Notes: generated from the sequence alone by a model not told the origin. Positions 16,198 through 24,892 are shown, counted from the stretch's first letter. The stretch: DNA of 64,000 nt from Fumia sp045121595 (GCA_045121595.1 JBGVGI010000012.1:1-64000); one strand, 5' to 3'. Translations and numbers: made by a program.

Positions 16198-16970
16198 TTT
16201 ATTATTCTGCCTTTTGAGGGTGCTTTCGCGGGTCTTTCTTTGGTACCGATGTCGGTAAAGACCGCTTCTTCTTCCTCTTTTATAATACCCTCTTTTTCCT
16301 CAAAAGGTGTCACAATGTATTTTACAATATAAGGATACGCGTTGTAAACCTGAATAAATCCCATAGTGGAAAAGGCAATAAGTCCCAAAATAAGATATCC
16401 GTACGGCAAAAGTACAAATGCAACAGCAAGTACCAAAGCTGAGAAAATCAAAGAGAAAATATTGCTTTTAAGACCTATAAAGGAAAAAATAAAAGCATTT
16501 TTAAATATGTGTTTAAGCTTTAAGTCAACAGTAACCGCCATAAGATAGGTGTAAAAACGCATAAAGGTAAGTATAATAACCACCAAAAGCGAGATACCCG
16601 CAGGGAGGAATTTAAGCTTACTATCAATGTTAAGATAAAAATAAAAAGCAAAACCTGCCACTGCAGTAAGTGGTATATCTATAAAGAAAATGGCAAGAGA
16701 CTGCTTGAAGTTTTTCTTAAAAGCCTGAAAGAAATCATAGCAAAGAAAGGTAGAACGCGTATCGGCGTAATTTCTTAAAACGTACACCATACCTGCCGTT
16801 GCAGGGCCAATTGTCACAACAGGAATGCAACACAAAAGGTATAAAAGATTAAGCTCCATAAGTTTCCAGAGCTTTCTTAAATAAAGCTCCCAGAAGTAGA
16901 AAAATCGGTTTTTTCTGGTTTCCCCTTTATCTACACCGGGACCGGGTTTTGAGTAATTGAACAATGCCAT
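16194..16970 (-). CDS. DUF624 (YesL-like) membrane protein
   Basis: A 258-residue integral membrane protein of the DUF624/YesL family, with about five or six hydrophobic helices. The typical ELYLRKLWKLMELNLLYLL start of the first helix is near residues 30-48, followed by CCIPVVTIGPATAG near 52-65, the family signature. Family genes are often next to carbohydrate uptake or sporulation genes, and the molecular function is unknown. The start is the ATG beginning MALFNYSKPG, preceded by a GGGGGA; upstream in-frame codons lie inside the leader. It has its own promoter at 17003-17031 and is coupled to the small CxxC gene. Confidence 0.82.
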   Translation of the reverse strand: MALFNYSKPGPGVDKGETRKNRFFYFWELYLRKLWKLMELNLLYLLCCIPVVTIGPATAGMVYVLRNYADTRSTFLCYDFFQAFKKNFKQSLAIFFIDIPLTAVAGFAFYFYLNIDSKLKFLPAGISLLVVIILTFMRFYTYLMAVTVDLKLKHIFKNAFIFSFIGLKSNIFSLIFSALVLAVAFVLLPYGYLILGLIAFSTMGFIQVYNAYPYIVKYIVTPFEEKEGIIKEEEEAVFTDIGTKERPAKAPSKGRIIK

Positions 16971-17002
16971 AAAAAGTATTTCCCCCAATCGTTAACATTA
17001 AT

Positions 17003-17031
17003 AGTATGGGGGATTTTTTGAGTTTTGTCAA
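17003..17031 (-). promoter_or_regulatory. Promoter of the DUF624 gene with inverted repeat
   Basis: TTGACA (17031-17026) and CATACT (17008-17003) on the minus strand, 17-bp spacer. A CCCCC/GGGGG inverted repeat overlaps the -10 and the start region, and a GTTAAC palindrome lies inside it, so a repressor operator here is possible. Confidence 0.5.
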
Positions 17032-17048
17032 GTAAAAAAAGCCTTAAT

Positions 17049-17669
17049 TTATAAATTTACAAATCGTTTAAAAAGTTCACTCGTTATTCCGCTTATAATT
17101 GCCGAAAAAACAATAAGCAAAAAGATTATAAGAAACCTTTTTATATATTTTGAAAGTGCTTTTTCAAAAATCTCCTCCCCACCCTTTAAAAGGCTCAGGA
17201 AGATTTTGTTTGAAAGCCTTAAAGACTCCCTTGCAGAAAGTATTACGGAAAACCCTGAAATTATAAACGAAGGCATCAAAAGTAAAAGAGAAAACAGTAT
17301 TCCCTTTATCCCCTCGTTTAAATAAATGTGCCCAATTGCCGTACCAAATCCCACGCCGTTAAAAAACACTGTAAAAAACGAAACGGGCTGTCCTATCCCC
17401 GAAAAGCCGTTAAGAAATAAAATCAAGAAAAAAACGCACCCTGAAAAAAGCGTCGATAAGAAAACGGATAAAAAATCTTTCTCAGTCCGCATTTTAAAAA
17501 ATGTATCGGAAACCTTTATGAGCACTTCTTTTTCAGAACCACGAAAGACAAATCCTCCGTAGAAAACCCCAAGTAAAAATATAAGGCAAAGCACCTTAAA
17601 CAGTATCTTTTTACTGCCTTTGTCCACCTTTACTTCATACTCGTTATCAAGATATAAAACTTCATTCAT
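17049..17669 (-). CDS. Stage II sporulation protein M family (SpoIIM)
   Basis: A 206-residue membrane protein with five or six hydrophobic segments. The pattern FLLGVFYGGFVF near residues 32-43, NGVGFGTAIGHIY near 108-120 and a late basic-hydrophobic helix KRFLIIFLLIVFSAIISG matches the SpoIIM fold. In Bacillus SpoIIM joins SpoIIP and SpoIID in the engulfment complex (DMP), which remodels septal peptidoglycan. This copy is the right length but diverged, so it may be the sporulation protein itself or a DUF95-type relative. SpoIID and SpoIIP are not in the window. No sporulation-type promoter could be confirmed. Confidence 0.75.
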   Translation of the reverse strand: MNEVLYLDNEYEVKVDKGSKKILFKVLCLIFLLGVFYGGFVFRGSEKEVLIKVSDTFFKMRTEKDFLSVFLSTLFSGCVFFLILFLNGFSGIGQPVSFFTVFFNGVGFGTAIGHIYLNEGIKGILFSLLLLMPSFIISGFSVILSARESLRLSNKIFLSLLKGGEEIFEKALSKYIKRFLIIFLLIVFSAIISGITSELFKRFVNL

Positions 17670-17752
17670 AACTTAACTTCCCTTCTGTAAAGTATTTTGA
17701 CTTACACCAAAATATATGCCCCAGAAATGAAGTTTATTACAAATATCCGTTT

Positions 17753-18721
17753 TTAATGGGCGATATTATCTCCGTCTACCACCATTTTAATCGTTCCGTC
17801 AGGATTATAGTATGTTCTTCTCAATTCTTTTTGTCTGCCGTCAGCATCCCCTTTATCATATTCAGAAACAAAATCAAGGCTTCCGTCGGAATTATAAAGT
17901 TTTGAATATTTCATCAGCCCATTTTCATATTCGAAGATATAATAATATCTGATTGTTCCGTCGGGATTATGTCTGGTTTCACGGTATGTATGATTTTTCT
18001 CATCATCTTCATAAGTGAAGTACCCTTCCATAGTTCCATCAGGGTTATATTCTGTAAAACGTACACACTCACCATCTTTATTATTTTCATAAACAAGCTT
18101 AATTTTTCCGTCAGGATAATACACTGTATGCTTCAGCTCTACTCCATTTTCATATTCACGAATTATGGACACAGTTCCATCTGTGGTATAGCTTGTCCAA
18201 CGAAGGTAATCTCCGTTCTCGTCATATTCGGTAATGGTATAGCTGTCACCAAAATTCTTTCTTTCAACTGTGGGCAACTCTCCGAGTACTTTTGCAATTT
18301 CAGGCGTTTTACCCGCCTGTTTGATAGCTTCTTTGAGGGTTTTCCGCAACATATTTGTATCTTCTTGTGTTTCATAGAATTTAATAAGCGCAATATACGG
18401 TTTATCCTGCTTTGGATCGAGTTCAATCGCTTTCCTGAAAGCAGCTTTACCCTCATCGAATTTCTTTTCCTCGAAATATTTTATCCCCATATTATACTGT
18501 TCTTGCCATGGTTCTTTTTGGATAACAACACGACTTTCGGCTAAAGGCTCATTTTCAATAATATCATTTTCCTGTGAGGACTCATTTTCAACAACATCAC
18601 TTTCCTGTGAGGACTCACTTTCAACGATTTCTTCAACGGACATCTTTTCGACACACCCACTCAACACAACAAAAACGGAACATAAAACAATAACCATTAC
18701 TAAAACTATTAACTTTTTCAT
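17753..18721 (-). CDS. Lipoprotein with TPR and MORN-like repeats
   Basis: A 322-residue secreted lipoprotein: the signal peptide ends in the lipobox VLSGC near residue 24. A low-complexity Glu/Ser segment with a repeated SSQE(S/N)D motif follows. A single TPR-like pair lies near residues 75-110 (MGIKYFEEKKFDEGKAAFRK), and from about 165 to the end are YwqK/MORN-type repeats of roughly 20-25 residues, each with Asn/Tyr-Pro-Asp-Gly-(T/K)-(I/M). Repeats of this kind occur in toxin-antitoxin antidote and surface proteins, so no precise function is claimed. The start is the second ATG, eight bases after AGGAG. Its promoter is at 18752-18780. Confidence 0.78.
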   Translation of the reverse strand: MKKLIVLVMVIVLCSVFVVLSGCVEKMSVEEIVESESSQESDVVENESSQENDIIENEPLAESRVVIQKEPWQEQYNMGIKYFEEKKFDEGKAAFRKAIELDPKQDKPYIALIKFYETQEDTNMLRKTLKEAIKQAGKTPEIAKVLGELPTVERKNFGDSYTITEYDENGDYLRWTSYTTDGTVSIIREYENGVELKHTVYYPDGKIKLVYENNKDGECVRFTEYNPDGTMEGYFTYEDDEKNHTYRETRHNPDGTIRYYYIFEYENGLMKYSKLYNSDGSLDFVSEYDKGDADGRQKELRRTYYNPDGTIKMVVDGDNIAH

Positions 18722-18751
18722 TTTCTTCATCTCCTTTATGTTGTTATCTTA

Positions 18752-18780
18752 ATTTTACCACATTTTCTCAAAATTTTCAA
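18752..18780 (-). promoter_or_regulatory. Promoter of the TPR/MORN lipoprotein gene
   Basis: TTGAAA (18780-18775) and TAAAAT (18757-18752) on the minus strand, 17-bp spacer ending in TGG (extended -10). Confidence 0.7.
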
Positions 18781-18796
18781 CGGTGTAAAATTTAAG

Positions 18797-18838
18797 CCTC
18801 CCTATCAGGGGTTGTAGGGGCGGATATCATCCGCCCGA
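18797..18838. repeat. Intergenic palindromic repeat
   Basis: TTGTAGGGGCGGATATCATC and the following CGCCC make a near-perfect palindrome: GGGCGGAT at 18818-18825 pairs with ATCCGCCC at 18829-18836. The TGTAGGGGCGG...CCGCCCG form is a familiar interspersed repeat of Clostridia genomes (recalled, not searched). Confidence 0.6.
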
Positions 18839-18844
18839 AAATAA

Positions 18845-18871
18845 AAGAGCAAGGGTTTGTCCCTTGCTCTT
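18845..18871 (-). terminator. Terminator of proC
   Basis: AAGAGCAAGGG and CCCTTGCTCTT form an 11-bp stem with a 5-base loop, followed on the minus strand by TTATTTT. It lies six bases after the proC stop codon. Confidence 0.88.
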
Positions 18872-18876
18872 AAATA

Positions 18877-19674
18877 CTATTTCGACAACTCGTATGCTCT
18901 TTTCACGCATTTTTCACAGCAATCGGCAATTGCCTTTTGCAGATTATTTTCTGCTAAGCCTTTGAGTCCTTCAATCGTCGTACCGCCTTTTGAGGAAACC
19001 ATCGTGATAAGCTCGTCAATACTCTTACCCGAATGCTCCATCATATCGGCAGCACCACGCATAGCCTGACAGAAAAGCTTTAAAGAAGTTTCTTCTCCGA
19101 TGCCGTTATCAGCACCATATTTTATAAACCCTTTTGCAAACTCGTAAAGGAAAGCAGGACTGCTACCATTCACGGGAATAACTTCAGGTAGCTTATCGGA
19201 AGGAATTTCGCACACTGTACCTGCACAGGAGAAAATCTCCTTTACAACCGAAAATTCTTCTTCTGTTGTAGGCTCAACCCTCGCCATAGCAGTAGCACCT
19301 TGTCCCAAAAGCAAAGGAGTATTCGGCATTACGAGTACAACCTTAACGTCATCACAGAGTGCTTCTTTTATAGCTTTTGCAGTAATTCCTGCGGCAATAG
19401 AGATAAACACCTTGCCTTTTAAATCAGCACCCTTTATCTCGTTAAACATCTCAGAAAAGTTCTGTGGTTTTACTGAAAAAAGGATATAATCAGAGCTTTC
19501 AACAAGCTCTTTCGCGGAATTTACGGGACTTAACCCAACGTCGGAAAGTGACGAAGTTTTTTCCTTATCGATATCGTAACCGAAAAAGGAAATTCTCTCC
19601 CCCATTCCTTTTTTAGCACCTCTTATAATGGCGTTTGCCATATTTCCGCAACCGATAGCACCAAGCTTAATCAT
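18877..19674 (-). CDS. proC: Pyrroline-5-carboxylate reductase
   Basis: A 265-residue cytosolic enzyme that reduces pyrroline 5-carboxylate to proline with NAD(P)H. The N-terminal Rossmann motif IGCGNMANAIIRGA fills residues 8-21. The mid-domain SVKPQNF segment near 70 is typical, as is the C-terminal proC signature VSSKGGTTIEGL near 224-235 with EHSGKSIDELI just before it. The length is normal. It starts three bases after the SCIFF maturase stop and is probably co-transcribed with it, which also makes a terminator directly after proC the end of that operon. Confidence 0.95.
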   Translation of the reverse strand: MIKLGAIGCGNMANAIIRGAKKGMGERISFFGYDIDKEKTSSLSDVGLSPVNSAKELVESSDYILFSVKPQNFSEMFNEIKGADLKGKVFISIAAGITAKAIKEALCDDVKVVLVMPNTPLLLGQGATAMARVEPTTEEEFSVVKEIFSCAGTVCEIPSDKLPEVIPVNGSSPAFLYEFAKGFIKYGADNGIGEETSLKLFCQAMRGAADMMEHSGKSIDELITMVSSKGGTTIEGLKGLAENNLQKAIADCCEKCVKRAYELSK

Positions 19675-19677
19675 AAT

Positions 19678-21042
19678 TTACTCCCCGAAAGCTTCACTGG
19701 CTTTCATCATAATCGCACATTCAAGGCGTTTTTTCTCAAGCTCACAGCTTAATTTATGAGGCTTCAAGACACTGCCGTTAAACTGTAAGTTATTCGCATT
19801 ACAACCGCCCGAGCAATAGAATTTAGCCCAGCAGTTAAGGCATTCTTCCTTTCCGTAGATGTTGGCTCTTGCAAAATAATCCTTACGTTCCAAATCGAAA
19901 GTATTATCGTAAAGTGAGCCCATCTTCCATTCTTCCATACCAACGAACTGATGGCAGGGATAGATATCACCGTCAGGAGTAATTGCAACGTATTCGTTAC
20001 CGCAACCGCAACCACGAAGGCGTTTGATAGCGCAGGGACCCTGATCAAGGTCAATCATAAAGTGGAAGAAGTTAAAGCCTTTTTTATTTTTCTTGGCATC
20101 TAAAAGTCTTACCGCAAGACGCTCGTATTCTTCAAAAATAACGGGCAGATGTTCTTCTCTTAACGCGTAATCGTACTTAGGGTCAGTTACAACGGGTTCA
20201 ACAGACACCTGGTCGAAGCCCAATTCGTTCATATGGAAAACGTCATCAGCAAAATCAAGGTTTTTAGCGGTAAAAGTACCTCTTACGTAGTAATCCTTGT
20301 CACCTCTCTGATCCACAAGCTTTTTGTACTTGGGAACGATGGAATCGTAAGAACCAGACCCATCAACACGGGGACGGAAATAATCGTTTACATCCTTTCT
20401 GCCGTCGATGGAAAGGACTACGTTTGACATTTCTTTATTGATGTACTCAATTTTATCGTCAGTTAAAAGAATTCCGTTTGTAGTAATTGTAAAGCGGAAA
20501 TTCTTGTTATGCTCTTTTTCCTTGCTTCTTGCGTATTCGACAACCTGTTTTACAACCTCAAAGTTCATCAGAGGCTCACCGCCGAAGAAGTCAAGCTCAA
20601 GATTTTTTCTGCCCTCGGAATGCTCAATGAGAAAATCAATAGCACGTTTACCCGTTTCAAAATCCATAAGCTTTCTGCCGTGACCGAAGTCACCCGTAGA
20701 CGCAAAACAGTATTTACACCTTAAATTACAGTCGTGTGCGATGTGTAAACACATTGCCTTTACAGGCGATGCAACAAGCTTGTCTGCAAACTGAACGTAA
20801 TCGTCCTCAGAAAAAAGGATGCCGTTTTCGTACATCTCAAAAAGCTCTGCATAGGCATCAAGAATTTCTTCTTTGGAAAACTCTTTTGACAACTCATTTA
20901 TAACCTTTTCGGGACATTCCTTTGTCATGGGAGGTGTGATAAGGTCTAAAAGGCGGTATGCCGCATCATCAACCACCGACACTCCCCCGCTGTGAACGTC
21001 AAGCACTATATTAAATCCGTTAAGACGGTATTTATGTATCAT
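19678..21042 (-). CDS. scfB: SCIFF peptide maturase, radical SAM/SPASM
   Basis: A 454-residue enzyme that installs thioether cross-links between cysteines and other residues of the SCIFF ribosomal peptide. The radical-SAM cluster motif CNLRCKYC lies near residue 105, after an N-terminal peptide-recognition-like domain (HKYRLNGFNIVLDVHSG). The C-terminal SPASM region holds the cysteines of CAIKRLRGCGCGNEY, PCHQFVG, CLNCWAKFYCSGGCNANN near 340-425 for two auxiliary clusters. The assignment is secured by the SCIFF precursor gene 53 bases upstream. The cross-linked peptide is universal in Clostridia; its biological role is unknown. Confidence 0.95.
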   Translation of the reverse strand: MIHKYRLNGFNIVLDVHSGGVSVVDDAAYRLLDLITPPMTKECPEKVINELSKEFSKEEILDAYAELFEMYENGILFSEDDYVQFADKLVASPVKAMCLHIAHDCNLRCKYCFASTGDFGHGRKLMDFETGKRAIDFLIEHSEGRKNLELDFFGGEPLMNFEVVKQVVEYARSKEKEHNKNFRFTITTNGILLTDDKIEYINKEMSNVVLSIDGRKDVNDYFRPRVDGSGSYDSIVPKYKKLVDQRGDKDYYVRGTFTAKNLDFADDVFHMNELGFDQVSVEPVVTDPKYDYALREEHLPVIFEEYERLAVRLLDAKKNKKGFNFFHFMIDLDQGPCAIKRLRGCGCGNEYVAITPDGDIYPCHQFVGMEEWKMGSLYDNTFDLERKDYFARANIYGKEECLNCWAKFYCSGGCNANNLQFNGSVLKPHKLSCELEKKRLECAIMMKASEAFGE

Positions 21043-21065
21043 AAAATCATCCTTGTCTAAAAGTA

Positions 21066-21087
21066 ACCCCCGCCGTCAGGCAGGGGT
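21066..21087 (-). terminator. Hairpin between scfA and scfB
   Basis: On the minus strand ACCCCTGCC pairs with GGCGGGGGT (one G-T pair) around a TGAC loop, followed by TACTTTT. It would partly terminate or stabilise the scfA message, and so raise the ratio of precursor to maturase, a usual arrangement for peptide-maturase pairs. Confidence 0.65.
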
Positions 21088-21094
21088 CTTAAGA

Positions 21095-21244
21095 TTATTT
21101 GTTTTCTGTGTTTTCACATTTCTGATTAGCAACTGTGCAGGAAGTTTTGCAAGCGGACTGGCAGGAAGCCTGACATTCGCCGCAACCACCTTTAGCTGCA
21201 GATTTCTTAAGATTGCATTTGTTAAGAGTTTTTACGTGTTTCAT
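21095..21244 (-). CDS. scfA: SCIFF ribosomal peptide precursor (six cysteines in forty-five)
   Basis: A 49-residue precursor peptide, MKHVKTLNK at the start and the hallmark block CGECQASCQSACKTSC at residues 21-36, closing with NQKCEN. The six canonical cysteines are at 21, 24, 28, 32, 36 and 43. An extra seventh is present at residue 10, in the leader. The downstream radical-SAM enzyme forms thioether links from these cysteines. It has a good AGGAGAATAAATT binding site. The order yajC, TIGR04086, SCIFF, maturase is the standard Clostridia neighbourhood. Confidence 0.96.
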   Translation of the reverse strand: MKHVKTLNKCNLKKSAAKGGCGECQASCQSACKTSCTVANQKCENTENK

Positions 21245-21255
21245 AATTTATTCTC

Positions 21256-21639
21256 CTATCTTTTTTGTTTTGCGTTGACCCCGAGAACTCCTCCCGTCAT
21301 GGCCGACACAATAATAACGACTGATTTAATAAACCCTCCCGCAGACGGTGAAAACTCTGTAAACAGTAATGACAATAACGTTAAGATTATTGCCAGTATA
21401 ACACCGAGAAGAGCACCCGTCAGAAGTCCTTTTTTCTTAAAGATTACTGACGTAACGTACCCACCCGAAACTCCCATAAGTAAAACGGTTACCGTCATAA
21501 TCAACGGCATAAGCTTCGGAGAAAATAAACTGAGAGCAAAAGCTAAAAGCACTGAAACAACCAAAGCCGTCAAAGCTGAAGTAATTACTCCCATCAAAAG
21601 CGAAAGAGTAAGGATACTACCCGTATTTTTAAATTTCAT
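21256..21639 (-). CDS. TIGR04086-family membrane protein
   Basis: A 127-residue small membrane protein with four hydrophobic helices (about residues 8-35, 40-62, 68-95 and 100-120) and short basic loops such as VIFKKKGLL. This family is nearly restricted to Clostridia and usually lies between yajC and the SCIFF genes, as here. Its role is unknown; its constant position suggests a link to the SCIFF peptide or to protein export, which is inference. The start is the ATG behind AGGAGTGTGGCGGT; the open frame continues 14 codons upstream without a binding site. It ends 11 bases before scfA. Confidence 0.85.
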   Translation of the reverse strand: MKFKNTGSILTLSLLMGVITSALTALVVSVLLAFALSLFSPKLMPLIMTVTVLLMGVSGGYVTSVIFKKKGLLTGALLGVILAIILTLLSLLFTEFSPSAGGFIKSVVIIVSAMTGGVLGVNAKQKR

Positions 21640-21684
21640 ACCGCCACACTCCTTTTTTAAATGAATATGGCGAAAATTCAAAAA

Positions 21685-21984
21685 TTATGCCTGAGTATCG
21701 TGAAGAGTTTCGTTAGACTGAATTGCCCAACGTTTAATGCGGATTTTATCTCTGTCAGAGCCTGTTTCGATAACAACAGTATCTTCTCTCAAAGAAACTA
21801 CACGGCCAACGATACCGCCAACTGTTGTAACTTCGTCACCAACCTGAACGTTGTTACGCATCTGCTGTGCTTCCTTCTCACGTTTTTTCTGAGGACGGAT
21901 AAGGATAAACCACATAATTACAAAAAACAAAATCATGGGCAGGAAAGAAATAATCATTTCCATTGTACCGGGATTATTTGGCAT
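21685..21984 (-). CDS. yajC: Preprotein translocase subunit YajC
   Basis: A 99-residue single-span membrane protein. The transmembrane segment near residues 8-28 ends in the YajC signature FILIRPQKKREKEAQQM, and the cytosolic part holds the VQVGDEVTTVGGIVGRVVS beta barrel motif near 45-63. In E. coli YajC sits beside SecDF and supports secretion. The binding site GGAGG lies seven bases before the ATG. It is the first gene of the yajC, TIGR04086, scfA, scfB, proC operon, driven by the promoter at 22017-22045. Confidence 0.94.
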   Translation of the reverse strand: MPNNPGTMEMIISFLPMILFFVIMWFILIRPQKKREKEAQQMRNNVQVGDEVTTVGGIVGRVVSLREDTVVIETGSDRDKIRIKRWAIQSNETLHDTQA

Positions 21985-22016
21985 TTTAGTACCTCCAAAA
22001 ATTATTTAATACACCT

Positions 22017-22045
22017 ATTATACATCATATTTTACAAAGTTTCAA
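22017..22045 (-). promoter_or_regulatory. Promoter of the yajC-SCIFF operon
   Basis: TTGAAA (22045-22040) and a perfect TATAAT (22022-22017) on the minus strand, separated by 17 bp. Confidence 0.75.
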
Positions 22046-22064
22046 GGGGTTTAGGAAATTTTAG

Positions 22065-23672
22065 TTAATTTCCTGCAAAATAAGATGTAATACCGTCTGC
22101 AGTGTATTTTGCAAAGGTTGTGACGTTTTCAGGTTTCTTTAAGACAGCCATTTCCTGAGAGTTTGTAACGAATCCGTATTCGACTAAAACGGATGCAAAC
22201 TGTTTTTGTCTTGTAACTGCAAATTCACTGAACTTATAACCGCGGTTTTTAGCGCCCGAGCTATACTCCATCATAAGGTACGCCTGATAAATGGAAGTGT
22301 TGATATTCTTTGCAAGTGGCATCGAGAATGGTGTGTTATAGTAGGTTTCAACACCACGCGCCGATGCAGAGCCCGAGTTATGATGAACTGAAATATAAAT
22401 GTGCGGTTCCCAGTCGTATGCCGTCTGACAACGTTTATAAAGGTCTTTGAAGTCCTCTTTGTCGGTGTCGAGCATATAAACTGTGGCACCACGTGCTTCA
22501 AGCTCGTCACGTAAAGCCATAGACTTATCAAGGTTTAACTTGGACTCATAGCTTCCGTCGATACCGATAGCACCGCTGTCCTTATTCTTGCCACCATTGT
22601 TTCCGTGACCAGGGTCAATAACAATACGTGCGTCCGAAAGACGTCTTATCGGGTTAAAGAAACGCAACGTAAGTGTTCCGTCGTCGTACTCGGCATAAGC
22701 ACCGTAATACTTGCCTTTTTCGGAAAGAGTAAGCTCGATAACACCCTGTTTTACGTTACCTGACTTGGTAGTATACCAGTCGATATCCGAAAAAGCAGAA
22801 CCTGACGGAAGTCTTACTTTAGAAACGTCAATATCCGCAGTATAGTCAAGTGTAATCACAACTTTGTCGGGTTTATATGCCGTAACCGAGTTACCGCTTG
22901 AATAGGTAAAGGGTTGTGCTTCAACGTTAAACGGCACGTTCCAGTCATTTTTAATTTCAACGTAAGTCATTTCATCGTCAGTTGAAACACTGACACCTGA
23001 AACAACGCTTTCTTCAACCTTTGCATTGTTTGATACAACGCGTACGTCGTCTTTTTTAACCTTTCTTCCTGACTGAAGCTCGTAGGTTGTGTCATTGGTA
23101 CTCTTTATAAAATCAATTGTACCCTCGGGAAGATTATAGTAATAAGGTGCCGCGTAATCTTCGCCCTTATCCTCGGTTTTGAAAACGTCGATATATTTCT
23201 TTGTTACCTCAACCTTAGCACCGCTTACCGCCTCAAGGCTTGTATCATTATTACCCGAAGAATCGGCTTCAATGTTAACGGGAGTTTTCATACCGCGAAG
23301 TCCCGCAGTACGTTTTGTTTCGGTTTGGTTGTTTAATTTTCCCGTAAATTCTATAGCACCTAAGTTTTCGCCGTCATAAACCGCAGAAAACTTATAAGTA
23401 CCCTCAAACCAGTAAAGTGAGCCTTCCTTTTCGGTGGTACGCTTTAAGGTCACCGTCTTACCGTCGATTTTCGCCGAAACGGTAGCGGAATAATCCGAAA
23501 GTGCCCTGAGCTTTAAAGTCTGCCCCTTATAAACAGAAGTAATACCTTTAGGCTCAATTGCAGAAAGTATCTGTTTTTTAACGCCCGAATTTGCCGCCAA
23601 CGTATTCACCGTACCGAAAACGAGCATAAACGCCGTGAACACGAAAAGCAGTTTCAATATCTTTTTAAACAT
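22065..23672 (-). CDS. N-acetylmuramoyl-L-alanine amidase (Amidase_3), secreted
   Basis: A 535-residue exported wall hydrolase. The signal peptide is at residues 1-27. Residues about 30-350 are beta-rich domains, partly AMIN-like, with a pair of cell-wall-targeting style repeats. The C-terminal Amidase_3 domain starts near 355 with IVIDPGHGNNGG, its zinc ligands being His of DPGHG, Glu of YESKLNL, and His of ISVHHNSG; the catalytic Glu is in LVEYGFV near the end. It cleaves the bond between the glycan and the stem peptide of peptidoglycan. The roles of CwlD/AmiC relatives in daughter-cell separation or spore cortex formation are both possible. Confidence 0.9.
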   Translation of the reverse strand: MFKKILKLLFVFTAFMLVFGTVNTLAANSGVKKQILSAIEPKGITSVYKGQTLKLRALSDYSATVSAKIDGKTVTLKRTTEKEGSLYWFEGTYKFSAVYDGENLGAIEFTGKLNNQTETKRTAGLRGMKTPVNIEADSSGNNDTSLEAVSGAKVEVTKKYIDVFKTEDKGEDYAAPYYYNLPEGTIDFIKSTNDTTYELQSGRKVKKDDVRVVSNNAKVEESVVSGVSVSTDDEMTYVEIKNDWNVPFNVEAQPFTYSSGNSVTAYKPDKVVITLDYTADIDVSKVRLPSGSAFSDIDWYTTKSGNVKQGVIELTLSEKGKYYGAYAEYDDGTLTLRFFNPIRRLSDARIVIDPGHGNNGGKNKDSGAIGIDGSYESKLNLDKSMALRDELEARGATVYMLDTDKEDFKDLYKRCQTAYDWEPHIYISVHHNSGSASARGVETYYNTPFSMPLAKNINTSIYQAYLMMEYSSGAKNRGYKFSEFAVTRQKQFASVLVEYGFVTNSQEMAVLKKPENVTTFAKYTADGITSYFAGN

Positions 23673-23683
23673 CCTATTCTCCT

Positions 23684-24733
23684 TTATTCAAAAAATGAGC
23701 CGTAGCGGAAGTAAACCACACCGCAAACGTTCGGATATTCCTTTACTTTTTCTGTCTGTTTTTCAAGAATATCCTTGTCTTTTATCCATTCGTTTTGTCC
23801 TTTTCCCGCATACTTATCAAACTGTCCCACCTTGTAAGCGGCAAGTCCCACAAGCACTTTAACCTCTGACACACTGCACCAGTTTTCAAGTGCCTTTTCA
23901 AAGCTTAAAGCCTCGTTTTCAAAGCCGTAATAAATCTGCGGAATTATATAGTCACAGTACCCTGACTGCGAACACCATTTTTTTGAGTCACTGTAAATCA
24001 CCGAGTAATTGTAATCCATATTCCCCGTCGGGCTTATGCTGAAAATACTGCCCTTTTCTTTTGTGACTTCGTATAGCTCTTTGACCATCTTATCGGTGTT
24101 TTCACGTCTTTTTGAGGCGTTTGAATTATCCTTTTCAAAAGGAAGATTCGCAGGATAAAAATAATCGTCGATATGTATCCCGTCGATTTCGTAGTTTTCT
24201 AAAATCTCATAAACACCCGAGGTTATAAGATTTCTTACTTCCTCACTTTCGGGATTTAGGTAAATCCTCCCGCCCTGTTCAAAAACACAGTCGTTTTTTT
24301 CGTCATACCAGCGCTTGACGGCGTAATTATCAGCAACAGAATTTATCTCCTCAACCGTCATACACCGCATCGGATTTATCCACCCGTGCAAAGAAAGGTC
24401 GTTTTCTTTTGCCACTTTAACCATAATATCAAGAGGGTCGTAGTCCCCTTTTACATACTTTGAACGCGGAAAAAGTTTAGACGGATATATACTGTCACCA
24501 AACGGTCTTAAATGCACAAAGAGTGTATTTACACCAATACTTTTGCAGTTTTCAAACATCTTTTCAATCTGCGTTTTAAAATCCTTTTCGTCCTCGCACT
24601 TTAAAGGAACTGCAAGGTCGTGATAAGAAAGCCAGATGCCGTTTACAGGCTCTGTTTTTTCCTCCACGGCGTAAAAACTGCACCCTGAAAAAATCAAAAC
24701 CGACAAAATCAAAGAAATAATTTTAATAATCAT
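23684..24733 (-). CDS. GH10-like (GHL10/DUF187) lipoprotein
   Basis: A 349-residue surface lipoprotein: the signal peptide ends with the lipobox IFSGC at residues 15-19. The rest is a TIM barrel of the GHL10 family, with NGIWLSYHDL near residue 32, LFVHLRPFGDSIYPSKLFP near 70, YEIDGIHIDDYFYP near 185-198 and FSISPTGNMDYNYS near 235. These enzymes are seen as glycoside hydrolases of uncertain target, often acting on wall or capsule polymers; the twin acidic residues of HIDDYF are candidate catalytic residues. It lies 11 bases before the amidase gene and is probably its operon partner, which favours a role on cell-wall glycans. Confidence 0.82.
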   Translation of the reverse strand: MIIKIISLILSVLIFSGCSFYAVEEKTEPVNGIWLSYHDLAVPLKCEDEKDFKTQIEKMFENCKSIGVNTLFVHLRPFGDSIYPSKLFPRSKYVKGDYDPLDIMVKVAKENDLSLHGWINPMRCMTVEEINSVADNYAVKRWYDEKNDCVFEQGGRIYLNPESEEVRNLITSGVYEILENYEIDGIHIDDYFYPANLPFEKDNSNASKRRENTDKMVKELYEVTKEKGSIFSISPTGNMDYNYSVIYSDSKKWCSQSGYCDYIIPQIYYGFENEALSFEKALENWCSVSEVKVLVGLAAYKVGQFDKYAGKGQNEWIKDKDILEKQTEKVKEYPNVCGVVYFRYGSFFE

Positions 24734-24864
24734 TGCATTCCCCTCCGCAAGAATATATGCGAAAAGAAATACGTCTATTCTATTATAAAGATTTTTCGCC
24801 CAAAAATCAACCTTTTCTATAAATTCCCTCCTTATTTTACAAAAAATTAAAAATTACAAAAAAC

Positions 24865-24892
24865 AAAAGGCTCCCCCGCAGGAAAGCCTTTT
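24865..24892 (-). terminator. Terminator at the end of the repeat element
   Basis: AAAAGGCT and AGCCTTTT are complementary (8 bp), and the CCCC/GG bases between them extend the stem. On the minus strand it is followed by GTTTTTTG. It would end transcription coming from the four-helix-bundle gene and repeat A. Confidence 0.7.

Noticed and set aside
17969..18544. 191-residue plus-strand frame
   Set aside because: It is antisense to the TPR/MORN lipoprotein, whose repeats, lipobox and promoter are clear.
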